Origin: Campylobacterota bacterium
GTDB lineage: Bacteria; Campylobacterota; Campylobacteria; Campylobacterales; Sulfurovaceae
Direction of reading: 5' to 3'
Length of the DNA: 24,156 bases
Assembly (NCBI GenBank): GCA_030595845.1
Contig: JAUVCL010000008.1
Span: forward strand, 1-24,156
The notes below the pieces were generated by a model. That model did no database searches. It was not told the DNA's origin and saw nothing but the letters and a program-made list of their open reading frames with translations. Shown here piece after piece: positions 14,772 to 22,471 of this stretch (position 1 is its first letter; each line of letters starts with the position of its first letter). Position numbers and translations under genes: made by a program.

Positions 14772-16004
14772 TTATCTTATCTGTCCTGAACCATACACTT
14801 TAAACTTATATGTGGTCAGCCCCTCTATGCCCATCGGTCCTCTTGCATGAAGTTTGTTTGTACTGATGCCCACTTCAGCACCAAAACCAAAAGCTCCCCC
14901 ATCTGTAAAACGGGTGGATGCATTCACATATACTGCTGCAGCATCTATAGCATTTAAAAATACCTCAGCTGTTGTAATGTTTTCAGTAATAATAGCCTCT
15001 GAATGCCCAGAACCAAAACGCACAATGTGATCTATCGCCCCATTAACACCATCTACTACTCTGAGATTTAAAATATTGGCTAAATATTCTGTATCATAAT
15101 CTGCCTCAGTAGCTGTAACAACGTCTATACTCTCTTGCGTACGGACACAGCCTTTAAGCTCAGTATGGGCTTCATCAAAAGCCTCTTTGAGTTGTGGTAG
15201 TACCTCGACTGCGATAGCAGCATCAACCAGCAAAGTTTCCATAGAGTTACATACCCCCGGTCTTTGCACTTTAGCATTAATGGCTATGGCTATGGCATTT
15301 TGTATATTGGCATCCTCATCAATGTACGTATGACACTGTCCTTTGTCATGTTTTACCACAGGTACAGTCGCATTATCACTGACATAACGGATGAGCCCTT
15401 CTCCACCACGAGGTACTATGAGATCCACATATTTATCCATTTTGATCAGTTTTGCAACGCCTTCACGTGAAGCATCCGGAATCAGTGAGATCAATGCTTC
15501 TGGCAGATTATTTTCTTTCAGGACACTTTGTAACACTTTGGCGATGGCTTCATTGGAGTTTTGCGCCTCTTTACCACCCTTAAGCACACAGACATTTGAA
15601 GATTTAAAACTTAACGCTGCTGTATCAGAAGTGACATTCGGGCGTGATTCAAAAATAATCCCGATCACCCCAATTGGCACTGAAACTTTTTCAATTTTGA
15701 GTCCATCTTCTGTCACCCAGCCATCCAGTACTCGTCCTACCTGTTCTTTGAGTGCCGCTATCTCTTCGATCGCAACAGCCATGCCATCCACACGACTCGC
15801 ATCTAAAAAAAGTCTGTCTTTGAGTGATGCCGCAAGATCGTTAGCTTCTGCATCCTCCATATCTAAAGCATTTGCTTTTAAAATGTCTCTAGTATTGACA
15901 CGTAAAGCTGTTGCCATCTCTTTTAAAATTCTATTTTTATCTGCCCCGCTCAAAGTAGAGAGTATTCTGCTTGAGGCTTTGGCTTCTCGTAAAAATGCTT
16001 CCAT
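14772..16004 (-). CDS. proA: Gamma-glutamyl phosphate reductase
   Basis: NADPH-dependent reduction of gamma-glutamyl phosphate to glutamate semialdehyde, the second step of proline synthesis. The 410 residues fit the family. The aldehyde-dehydrogenase-like fold shows FESRPNVTSDTAAL (118-131), LKGGKEAQNSN (141-151) and the catalytic cysteine C252 in PGVCNSMETLL, with FGFGAEVGIST near 372-382. GAGGA lies eight bases before the ATG at 16004. It faces proC across a 258-base control region; proB is not in the window. Confidence 0.96.
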   Translation of the reverse strand: MEAFLREAKASSRILSTLSGADKNRILKEMATALRVNTRDILKANALDMEDAEANDLAASLKDRLFLDASRVDGMAVAIEEIAALKEQVGRVLDGWVTEDGLKIEKVSVPIGVIGIIFESRPNVTSDTAALSFKSSNVCVLKGGKEAQNSNEAIAKVLQSVLKENNLPEALISLIPDASREGVAKLIKMDKYVDLIVPRGGEGLIRYVSDNATVPVVKHDKGQCHTYIDEDANIQNAIAIAINAKVQRPGVCNSMETLLVDAAIAVEVLPQLKEAFDEAHTELKGCVRTQESIDVVTATEADYDTEYLANILNLRVVDGVNGAIDHIVRFGSGHSEAIITENITTAEVFLNAIDAAAVYVNASTRFTDGGAFGFGAEVGISTNKLHARGPMGIEGLTTYKFKVYGSGQIR

Positions 16005-16033
16005 AAAATGTTTCCTCTTATATAATTGAAGCT

Positions 16034-16064
16034 ATTTTAACAAATAATCCTGAATTGTGCAATA
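16034..16064 (-). promoter_or_regulatory. proA promoter with shared 16-bp motif
   Basis: On the minus strand TATTGCACAATTCAGG (16049-16064) includes TTGCAC as -35. It is followed after 17 bases by TAAAAT (16034-16039), 29 bases before the proA ATG. The motif forms one arm of an inverted pair with the proC copy. Confidence 0.6.
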
Positions 16065-16194
16065 CCCTATATGAAGATAAAGTTTATGCTTATGTTTAGG
16101 GTGTTTACAAAAAATTTGCGTTTAACATGTCTGTTAATCGATGATTTTATGTGAATGCCCTAGACATAATGATATATATTAGGTTTATGAATGG

Positions 16195-16233
16195 TATTGC
16201 ATAGTTCAGGATATACCCTAATAATGATATAAT
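16195..16233 (+). promoter_or_regulatory. proC promoter with shared 16-bp motif
   Basis: TATTGCATAGTTCAGG (16195-16210) is followed by TGATATAAT (16225-16233), an extended -10 box 29 bases before the proC ATG. The motif lies eight bases farther from this -10 than in proA and fabD, unless AATAAT at 16220-16225 (17-base spacer) is used. Confidence 0.5.
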
Positions 16234-16262
16234 TCATGTAATTAACTAGAAGAGAGTGAACT

Positions 16263-17021
16263 ATGCAGACAATAACATTTATTGGTAATGGAAATATGGG
16301 ACTGAGTATAGCTCAAGGTCTCAAAGGCAAATATAATATTGAAGTCGTAGGTCGTGACATGAACAAACTTGATGCTTTTGAAAAAGCACTTGATGTCCAT
16401 GTTGACAAATATGTATTGGATGATTTTGATATAACAAATAAAACAGTACTCTTGTGTGTCAAACCAAACAATGTGGAAGAAGTCGGTAAAAAGCTCTCAG
16501 GTAAAGCCAGAGTGCTCTTCTCTGTTTTGGCAGGTACAACAGTAGAAAAGCTGAAACAAAACATTAAAAGTAAAGCCGTAGTCAGAGCTATGCCAAACTT
16601 GGCCGCTTCTGTAGGTGCTTCTATGACCACACTGACTGGTGACCACAGATACCAAAAAGAAGCGTCTGAACTTTTAGGTGCTGTAGGCGAAACACTTTGG
16701 TTAAACACTGAAAAAGAGATAGATATTGCTACTGCACTCGCTGGCTCCGGGCCTGCCTACTTGGCACTCATTGCTGAAGCTTTGGCAGATGGTGCGGTAA
16801 AACAAGGATTAAAAAGAGAAGATGCTATGGCTACAATGAGAGGTTTGTTTGCAGGATTTGGTACACTCATACAAGAGGTACATCCTTCACTTCTTAAAGA
16901 CGGTGTTATGAGTCCAGGAGGCACAACAGCTGCAGGTTATGGTGCATTAGAAGAAGGTAACGTAAGAGCATCTTGTATAAACGCTATAGAAGCTGCCTAC
17001 AAAAGAGCAGAAGAGTTATAA
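16263..17021 (+). CDS. proC: Pyrroline-5-carboxylate reductase
   Basis: Reduces pyrroline-5-carboxylate to proline with NAD(P)H, the last step of proline synthesis. The 252 residues have the dinucleotide-binding start FIGNGNMGLSIAQGL (6-20), the middle motif VRAMPNLAASVGAS (107-120) and the C-terminal signature covering AGSGPAYLALIAEALADG (160-177) and MSPGGTTAAGYGALE (216-230). GAGAG lies seven bases before the ATG. It is divergent from proA and converges on ldt with a 16-base gap. Confidence 0.96.
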   Translation: MQTITFIGNGNMGLSIAQGLKGKYNIEVVGRDMNKLDAFEKALDVHVDKYVLDDFDITNKTVLLCVKPNNVEEVGKKLSGKARVLFSVLAGTTVEKLKQNIKSKAVVRAMPNLAASVGASMTTLTGDHRYQKEASELLGAVGETLWLNTEKEIDIATALAGSGPAYLALIAEALADGAVKQGLKREDAMATMRGLFAGFGTLIQEVHPSLLKDGVMSPGGTTAAGYGALEEGNVRASCINAIEAAYKRAEEL

Positions 17022-17022
17022 A

Positions 17023-17037
17023 AAGTTTAGAGAACTT
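17023..17037. terminator. Small stem-loop between convergent proC and ldt
   Basis: AAGTT-TAGAG-AACTT, five base pairs, in the 16-base gap between the two stops. It is too short to be a confident terminator, but it is the only structure there. Confidence 0.25.
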
Positions 17038-17613
17038 CTACTTCTTCTCATAAATCTTTCTAAGATCTTTTGTAGCAAAAGGCATATACGTATGCCTTGT
17101 GATGACAATTTTTGTTTTAAAGTTTGACCACTTATAAATAACCGGTACATCTTTGGGATCAATGTGTATACAGCCATGAGACATCCAGTCTACACTCCCT
17201 TCATGTAAAGCATGCCCAGAATTTGTAAATTTCATCATATAATTCATATTATTTACACCGCTTTCTTCAGGGTATAGTGTTGACATATGGTAACGCTTTT
17301 TTTGAATAATAGGAAAAATTCCAGAAGGGCTTCTAAATTCTGGTGCACCTGAAGTCACAGCACCGCTCCACCATACCGTACCGTCGCTATCAACGGCATA
17401 AAAGCGCCCGTCACTACCACGTTCACGTACGGAGACCACAATGAAATTTTCCCCTGTAAGATCTACTGTTCTTTCACTGTCACCTTTGATCAGTTTAAAA
17501 ACCGTTTTGGAGACGGGCCTTGTCTCTGTACCCTTAGGTGGCAAGAATTCATAGCTTGAATTTGCCAATACTGTACATAAAGATGAGATACTGAGAAGTA
17601 GATATTTAAACAT
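17038..17613 (-). CDS. L,D-transpeptidase (YkuD domain)
   Basis: Predicted periplasmic enzyme that forms or trims 3-3 peptidoglycan links, or ties proteins to peptidoglycan, using a cysteine nucleophile. The 191 residues have a signal peptide (1 to about 18, ending TVLAN) and a YkuD domain with HALHEGS (134-140) and the active-site motif SHGCIH (145-150, nucleophile C148). Last residue is usually Arg in SHGCxR; here it is His. AGGA lies six bases before the ATG at 17613, inside the end of cpoB, and the gap to cpoB is eight bases. It therefore appears to be the last gene of the tolB-pal-cpoB series, joining cell-wall remodelling to outer-membrane constriction. Confidence 0.88.
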   Translation of the reverse strand: MFKYLLLSISSLCTVLANSSYEFLPPKGTETRPVSKTVFKLIKGDSERTVDLTGENFIVVSVRERGSDGRFYAVDSDGTVWWSGAVTSGAPEFRSPSGIFPIIQKKRYHMSTLYPEESGVNNMNYMMKFTNSGHALHEGSVDWMSHGCIHIDPKDVPVIYKWSNFKTKIVITRHTYMPFATKDLRKIYEKK

Positions 17614-17621
17614 GGTTTATC

Positions 17622-18467
17622 CTAAAGTTTTTTCAGTCTTTCTTTGGCAATTTTAGCAGACTTCTTTCCCTTATAGTTGGCTATAATATTTTCATAAAAT
17701 GCTTTTGCCTGACCTTTATCTCCACTCTTCTCTAACGACACGGCTGTATGTAAAAGCAGTGTGTCAATATAACTCGCCTTATCGTACAGACCTGCACTCT
17801 TTTTAAAGTAAAATATAGCATCTTCATACTTCTTTGTATAGTATGCGATCTCACCCAGATAATAATTTGATGCAGCTGGCTTATATCGTTGTGTATCGGT
17901 TATCGCAAATCTCTTTTGTGCTTCCGTATAACGTTTTTTTACAAAAAATCTCACACCTTCACTGTACAGTGTGGCATTACTTTTATTAGCAAGAGAGTTT
18001 TTCCCTTTTTGAGAAGACTTTACTGTACTTTTTTTAGTCGTTGTTTTTTTCTTGGACACTGCCTTGAATTGTTTTTTACCCAATAGGGCTTGAAGTTCTT
18101 CTTTACTGACATAATTTGCATTAATTTCATCTATCATGCCTGCCAATTTTTTAAGCAGATCATCATTGGGACGATTGGTATTTACAGAAGAGCCCTGTAC
18201 TTCTCTCATTTGTAATTCATTAAGAGATGCACTTAACCCTTCAATGATCGTGATCAACCCATCTATACGCTCATCCTGCTGTGCTATTTTCTGTTGCATA
18301 GATGCTATCGACCTTTTAGAAGAGGAGGAAGATTGTCTGGACGGTGTGGTATCATTGCTGCCAAACCCATAGACAGAGGGTTCTGCATATAGTGTCATAG
18401 AACTCACAGTCATCATCAACGCCATAGTGGCCAGGTATTTACTTATGCTATCCATCTTATATATCAT
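17622..18467 (-). CDS. cpoB: Tol-Pal coordinating protein CpoB (YbgF)
   Basis: Periplasmic partner of TolA that in E. coli couples outer-membrane constriction to septal peptidoglycan synthesis. The 281 residues comprise a signal peptide (1 to about 28, ending TLYA), a Ser-rich linker, a coiled coil (about 54-92), a Lys-rich linker (about 131-160) and TPR repeats (about 164-281, including YYLGEIAYYTKKYEDAIFYF). I start at ATG 18467, with AGGA five bases upstream. The longer open frame runs back into pal and has no ribosome site. It follows the pal stop by seven bases. Confidence 0.88.
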   Translation of the reverse strand: MIYKMDSISKYLATMALMMTVSSMTLYAEPSVYGFGSNDTTPSRQSSSSSKRSIASMQQKIAQQDERIDGLITIIEGLSASLNELQMREVQGSSVNTNRPNDDLLKKLAGMIDEINANYVSKEELQALLGKKQFKAVSKKKTTTKKSTVKSSQKGKNSLANKSNATLYSEGVRFFVKKRYTEAQKRFAITDTQRYKPAASNYYLGEIAYYTKKYEDAIFYFKKSAGLYDKASYIDTLLLHTAVSLEKSGDKGQAKAFYENIIANYKGKKSAKIAKERLKKL

Positions 18468-18474
18468 TTGTATC

Positions 18475-18990
18475 CTACTTAACCAAACGGATATCAACTC
18501 TTCTGTTTCTATCGTAACAACTATCACTGGGTTCAGTACAAACCGGACTACTCTCACCAAAACTGACCATCACTGTTTTACCAGAAGTTAGACCTTGTGA
18601 TACAAGACTGTCTTTGACCGCTTTAGCTCTTTTAAGACCTAAGGCATAATTGTATTCATCCGTACCGAACTCATCACAATTACCTTCAATTTTGATTTTG
18701 GAAGACACAGCCAAAGCTACTTTAATATTATTATTCATATTATTTTCCATATTTGAAGAGATCGCATAATCTCCAAAATCAAAATAGACAGATCTAAAAC
18801 CATCTGTACTGCTGTTGTAGTTTCCATCAGATTCATTACCATAAGCGCTTTCATCGATACTTACCGTATCACCTGAGATCGCATTTGCATCTGAAATATT
18901 ATTGCTACCATTCAAATCGGGGGCTGTTTGTCCACATCCACTCAAAAATAGTGAAATAACTGCTGTTAATATGAGTAATTTATGTGTCAT
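18475..18990 (-). CDS. pal: Peptidoglycan-associated lipoprotein
   Basis: Outer-membrane lipoprotein that binds peptidoglycan and TolB, helping the envelope constrict at division. The 171 residues have a lipoprotein signal with lipobox LSGC (C19), an Asn/Ser-rich linker, and an OmpA-like domain (about 66-171). The domain includes GNCDEFGTDEYNYALGLKRA (102-121) and NRRVDIRL (162-169), the diaminopimelate-binding segments. The usual GHTDERGT reads GNCDEFGT here. AAGGA lies five bases before the ATG. It lies between tolB and cpoB in the standard order. Confidence 0.93.
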   Translation of the reverse strand: MTHKLLILTAVISLFLSGCGQTAPDLNGSNNISDANAISGDTVSIDESAYGNESDGNYNSSTDGFRSVYFDFGDYAISSNMENNMNNNIKVALAVSSKIKIEGNCDEFGTDEYNYALGLKRAKAVKDSLVSQGLTSGKTVMVSFGESSPVCTEPSDSCYDRNRRVDIRLVK

Positions 18991-19020
18991 TTATATCCTT
19001 TTTTTTATGCTTTAAATATA

Positions 19021-20274
19021 CTACCAATCTATCGATTGGACTTTTTTGTCATCAAACGGGAAAAGTAAACTTTGAGAGCTTGTCAAATTGATATATCCTA
19101 TAGAGGTGCTATGCCCTTTTTGTTTAAGATAAAGTATGACCGAACCATTCGCTGAAAAACGTGGGAACTGGTTTGTCCCCGTTGCCGTAAGAGGTCTTGT
19201 ACTTGAGCTGCCTGAAGTGGCAAGATAGAGATTAAACGTATTCTTGCCAAAGGCATTATTGCTTTCCCTGCTCGAATAGACTATTTTATTTCCATGGGCA
19301 TCACAGGCATTGTTGTTTCGTCCACGATACACTACCTGTGAAGTCGCTGCTGAATTTATAGATTTTTTAAAGACATTCGGATATCCCAATCGGTTAGAGA
19401 TAAATACAATGCGACTCTCATTGTCAATATATCTACCGTTCACATCGATACCTTTAAACTTTGTCACTCTTTTTTTAGATCTTGAGGCAACATTCATTTC
19501 ATAGATATCTGCCTGCCCTTCCGGTGCCATGGTCAGTAAGATCTTAGAGCCATTTTTACTGACATCTGAACAGACCAACATTCCCTGAGAACTTGCTATC
19601 TTTTGTTTGGAGCCATTATAAATATTGAGTTTATACAAGGTGGGAATTAACTCTTTATACGAGGTATAATAGATAGCTCTTTGTTTTGCATCTGCCCACT
19701 TAGGAAAGAGGTTTAATCCCCCTTTAATAATGGTTTTTTTATACGTCATCGTATAATCAGCCAAACGTATTTCACTGCGTCCAGGCGTTGTATAAACAGC
19801 ATAGACCACATAACGGTTTATCCAGGAAATGTCTGGATACTTTAACACATTATTTACATCAGCTATCGCTTTGTGTAGTAAAAACGGCATCTTCGCTTTA
19901 GAAGGGACAGCATAACTTTTTTTGAAAACCTGTGTACCGTCTGACGCTTTTAAAAGACGTATTAAAAGTTTTGAACCTGATTGTTGATTCATACTGTATT
20001 TCAGTACATACTCCTGCCCCTTAAGTGCAGGCGGAATAAACTTTCCTGTAATATCACCTTGATGATGTGTCGTGTCTGGTATAAAATGTCCAGAGATCTT
20101 AAGATCCGAGAGTAAAATATTAAAGACTCGTGGATTCTTTACAGATGATCCGTCAAGTAGTGCTATACGGGAACGATGCTCTACATCTTTCTCTATTTTG
20201 AGTGTTGCATCCACCCCAAAAAGGCTTAAAGTAAAAAGGTGTAGTGATAAAATAATGAATAATAAATGTTTCAA
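19021..20274 (-). CDS. tolB: Tol-Pal system periplasmic protein TolB
   Basis: Periplasmic beta-propeller protein that binds Pal. With a TTG start at 20274 it has 417 residues: a signal peptide KHLLFIILSLHLFTLSLFG, an N-terminal domain (about 20-150), then six-bladed propeller repeats with NLFPKWAD, NRLGYPNVF and NQFPRFSANGS. I chose the TTG because AAGGA lies six bases upstream and the signal peptide follows directly; the longer ATG frame from 20349 puts 25 odd residues before the signal and lacks a ribosome site. The tolQ, tolR and tolA genes that normally precede it are absent; instead a repeat element and an opposite-strand gene lie upstream. Confidence 0.9.
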   Translation of the reverse strand: MKHLLFIILSLHLFTLSLFGVDATLKIEKDVEHRSRIALLDGSSVKNPRVFNILLSDLKISGHFIPDTTHHQGDITGKFIPPALKGQEYVLKYSMNQQSGSKLLIRLLKASDGTQVFKKSYAVPSKAKMPFLLHKAIADVNNVLKYPDISWINRYVVYAVYTTPGRSEIRLADYTMTYKKTIIKGGLNLFPKWADAKQRAIYYTSYKELIPTLYKLNIYNGSKQKIASSQGMLVCSDVSKNGSKILLTMAPEGQADIYEMNVASRSKKRVTKFKGIDVNGRYIDNESRIVFISNRLGYPNVFKKSINSAATSQVVYRGRNNNACDAHGNKIVYSSRESNNAFGKNTFNLYLATSGSSSTRPLTATGTNQFPRFSANGSVILYLKQKGHSTSIGYINLTSSQSLLFPFDDKKVQSIDW

Positions 20275-20320
20275 ACTAATTCCTTGAGTGTTGAGTCTGT
20301 TGTAAAGACTATAGACTAGT

Positions 20321-20347
20321 ATTGTATCGAGCAGACTTGAAATCTGC
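20321..20347 (-). promoter_or_regulatory. Candidate tolB promoter/operator
   Basis: On the minus strand TACAAT (20321-20326) is a plausible -10 about 47 bases before the tolB TTG. Directly upstream is a 17-bp inverted repeat, GCAGA-seven bases-TCTGC (20331-20347), covering the spacer/-35 zone, which suggests a binding site. No good -35 is seen. Confidence 0.3.
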
Positions 20348-20376
20348 ATTAATTAATATCAAAATGATTTTTTTGA

Positions 20377-20668
20377 TTATTCTAATTTAGGGCACCTCAA
20401 ATAACCCTAGTCACTCATAATGGGTTTTGCAAATGTAAGATTTTGCAAGAGGTTTTCAAGTCCTAGCCATAGCTAAGACGAAGTAAGCATCTTCTGAAAG
20501 GTTGCGTTTGCAAAGCCCACCCTGCGGGCATCACTAGCTTTCGCCTATGCGTTGTTACTCTTTTTCGACTTAGCTATGGCTAGGACTTCAAAAGAGTGCC
20601 TAGCCTAGACTAAAGCTAGTGATGTTATGAGTAACTAGGGTTATTTGAGGTACCCTATGTTAGAATAA
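20377..20668. mobile_element. 292-bp palindromic element with 44-bp terminal inverted repeats (MITE-like)
   Basis: Terminal arms 20377-20420 and 20625-20668 match as inverted repeats at 40 of 44 positions; the conserved core is ACCTCAAATAACCCTAGT. Inside lie three more inverted pairs: A 20421-20435 with 20505-20519; B 20458-20482 with 20564-20588 (24 of 25); C 20529-20541 with 20612-20624 (13 of 13). It contains no credible ORF. The size, long terminal repeats and lack of coding fit a miniature inverted-repeat transposable element. No clear target duplication is seen beyond short AT-rich flanks. It fills most of the 411-base gap between tolB and the AMMECR1 gene. Confidence 0.75.
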
Positions 20669-20685
20669 AGAATAAGGAGGATCTC

Positions 20686-21240
20686 ATGACTGATATACTC
20701 ATATCTCTTGCTAAAGCCGCTATTTTAGTTGCCCTCAACCAACCTGATACATTTGATTTGGAGCATGCACTTAAAACATACCCTGCCCTACAGGAAAATG
20801 CTGCGGTTTTCATTACACTTAATACAGGCCCCAATGAAGAACTTCGGGGATGCATCGGTTCACTGCAAGCCTACCGACCTATGTATAAAGACATCATTGC
20901 AAATGCGCAGGCATCTGCCCTGCGTGATCCAAGATTTAAACCTGTAACCATGGAGGAGTTAAAAGATATAACGATAGAAGTTTCTATCCTCTCAAAACCT
21001 AAAATACTTGAATATCTTGATGTCGCAGATTTAAAAACCAAAGTCACACCTCTGCAAGACGGAATCATACTCAAATACCAAGATAAACAGGCTACTTATT
21101 TACCTGAAGTCTGGGAAGATCTTCCGTATTTTGATGCTTTTTTCTCCTCTTTATGCCAAAAAGCCAACCTAACAAGTGACTGCCTCTCTCAACATCCTGA
21201 AATCTCCATCTATCATGCCACAAAGTACAAGGAGAAATAA
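20686..21240 (+). CDS. AMMECR1-domain protein (AmmeMemoRadiSam system protein A)
   Basis: A widely conserved protein whose biochemical role is not settled. The 184 residues are covered by the AMMECR1 domain, with its hallmark LRGCIG at 53-58, DPRFKPVT (81-88) and LPEVWED (139-145). A strong AAGGAGG lies five bases before the ATG. It overlaps the next gene by one base (TAATG), so the two are made together. In many bacteria and archaea this family is encoded with MEMO1-like and radical SAM proteins, thought to act jointly on an unknown substrate; only the MEMO1 partner is adjacent here. Its upstream sequence is almost entirely the palindromic element, which ends 17 bases before the ATG. Confidence 0.9.
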   Translation: MTDILISLAKAAILVALNQPDTFDLEHALKTYPALQENAAVFITLNTGPNEELRGCIGSLQAYRPMYKDIIANAQASALRDPRFKPVTMEELKDITIEVSILSKPKILEYLDVADLKTKVTPLQDGIILKYQDKQATYLPEVWEDLPYFDAFFSSLCQKANLTSDCLSQHPEISIYHATKYKEK

Positions 21241-22046
21241 TGTCTAATGCTACTAGAAAAGCGGCAGTACGAGGTCAATTTTATCCACAGGAGTGTGCAA
21301 AAGTAGAAGTATATTTTAAAGAATTCACTCAAAGTTTTCAAAAAATTTCAATCTCAAAAGAAGTACAAAACATTGTGCCAAGAGCAGTGATAGTCCCTCA
21401 TGCAGGTTATGTATATAGTGGGTTTACAGCCAATTTTGCCTACCAATTTTTGCAAAAAACAAAAGCCAAACGTCTCATCATTATAGGTCCCAGCCATCAC
21501 CACTATTTTAAAGGTATCTCGGGAAGCTATTATGAAGAGTATGAAACGCCTTGTGGAGCACTAGATATAGACAGCCCCTACCTCTTTGCACTGGCAAAAA
21601 AGTTTGACATTGGCTTTGAACCAAAAGCACATGAAAAAGAACACTCCACTGAAGTACAAATGCCTTTTATCAAACATTATTTCCCTCAAACAAAGATTAT
21701 AGAACTCATCTATGGTGATACAAATGCAAAAGAATTAGCACCGCTGATCACTGCACTGCTTCAAAACAAAGACAATGCAGTGATCATAAGCTCCGACCTC
21801 AGTCATTTTCACACCTTGGAAGAAGCAAAAGCATTTGATGAAAACTGTTTAAGGTCAGTTGCTAAACTAGATCTAAATGAAATTGAAAAAGGATGTAAAG
21901 CCTGTGGTCTCATAGGCATACAAGCCATGATACTCGTAGCACAACACATGAAACTCTCATCCAAACTACTTGACTACCGTACTTCAGCAGATGCTAGTGG
22001 TGACAGTAGTTCAGTGGTTGGATATATGTCTGCGATGTTTTATTAA
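21240..22046 (+). CDS. MEMO1-family protein (AmmeMemoRadiSam system protein B)
   Basis: Member of the MEMO1 family, structurally related to class III extradiol dioxygenases, with a metal site. In its 268 residues possible ligands are H54 in VPHAGYVYSG, H86 in GPSHHHY and C222 in KACGLIG, matching the His/His/Cys set known in human MEMO1. HEKEHSTEVQMPF (131-143) and SSDLSHFH (184-191) are also typical. AGGAG lies five bases before the ATG. It pairs with the AMMECR1 gene; the usual radical SAM partner is not downstream, where minus-strand genes begin. Confidence 0.9.
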   Translation: MSNATRKAAVRGQFYPQECAKVEVYFKEFTQSFQKISISKEVQNIVPRAVIVPHAGYVYSGFTANFAYQFLQKTKAKRLIIIGPSHHHYFKGISGSYYEEYETPCGALDIDSPYLFALAKKFDIGFEPKAHEKEHSTEVQMPFIKHYFPQTKIIELIYGDTNAKELAPLITALLQNKDNAVIISSDLSHFHTLEEAKAFDENCLRSVAKLDLNEIEKGCKACGLIGIQAMILVAQHMKLSSKLLDYRTSADASGDSSSVVGYMSAMFY

Positions 22047-22102
22047 AAATTATACTTGAGTGACTTTTTTCTCATTACGTGAGATATAGAGTTATTTGTA
22101 CC

Positions 22103-22471
22103 TCAAGAAGCAATAAACTCTGTCGTGGCAGTTTGGAGAAGTGCAGACCGGCTCATATGATGCTCTTTTGCGTATTTGTCTGCTTTATCTAAAAAGTCAG
22201 TTGTTACTGAGATATTGATCCGTTTTGTTTGAGATCCAAAATCTCTAATAATACCTTCAAGTGAGATATCTTCATCTATCTTCTCAAAATGTATCCCTAT
22301 ACCATTGGCAATCAATCTGTATTCATGCAGCTCTTCTTTCGTTGCATTGCTTAAACGCTCGGTATAGGTATAAGGAACAGCTAATATTCTCTTGGTATTT
22401 AGTTCAATATACATCTTAGTATCACTAAAACCCACTGTCTCTATCAATATTCTATTGTTTGAAGTACTCAT
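22103..22471 (-). CDS. DUF2442 protein with C-terminal RHH domain, putative antitoxin
   Basis: The 122 residues combine a DUF2442-like part (about 8-76, with the signature GIGIHFEKIDEDISLEGI) and a ribbon-helix-helix-like end (about 82-122, RINISVTTDFLDKADKYAKE then MSRSALLQTA), as in HicB and CopG-type antitoxins. The RHH end suggests DNA binding and self-regulation. The ATG at 22471 overlaps the DUF4160 gene end by 20 bases, with AAAGG six bases upstream. DUF4160 and DUF2442 genes are often adjacent and suspected to be toxin-antitoxin pairs; by that reading this is the antitoxin. No function is proven. Confidence 0.75.
   Translation of the reverse strand: MSTSNNRILIETVGFSDTKMYIELNTKRILAVPYTYTERLSNATKEELHEYRLIANGIGIHFEKIDEDISLEGIIRDFGSQTKRINISVTTDFLDKADKYAKEHHMSRSALLQTATTEFIAS

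Noticed and set aside
15391..16029. 212-codon plus-strand frame opposite proA
   Set aside because: It is the antisense shadow of a well-conserved gene and shows no domain.
20655..21074. Minus-strand frames opposite the AMMECR1 gene
   Set aside because: Antisense shadows; the plus-strand frame has a perfect ribosome site and the LRGCIG hallmark.
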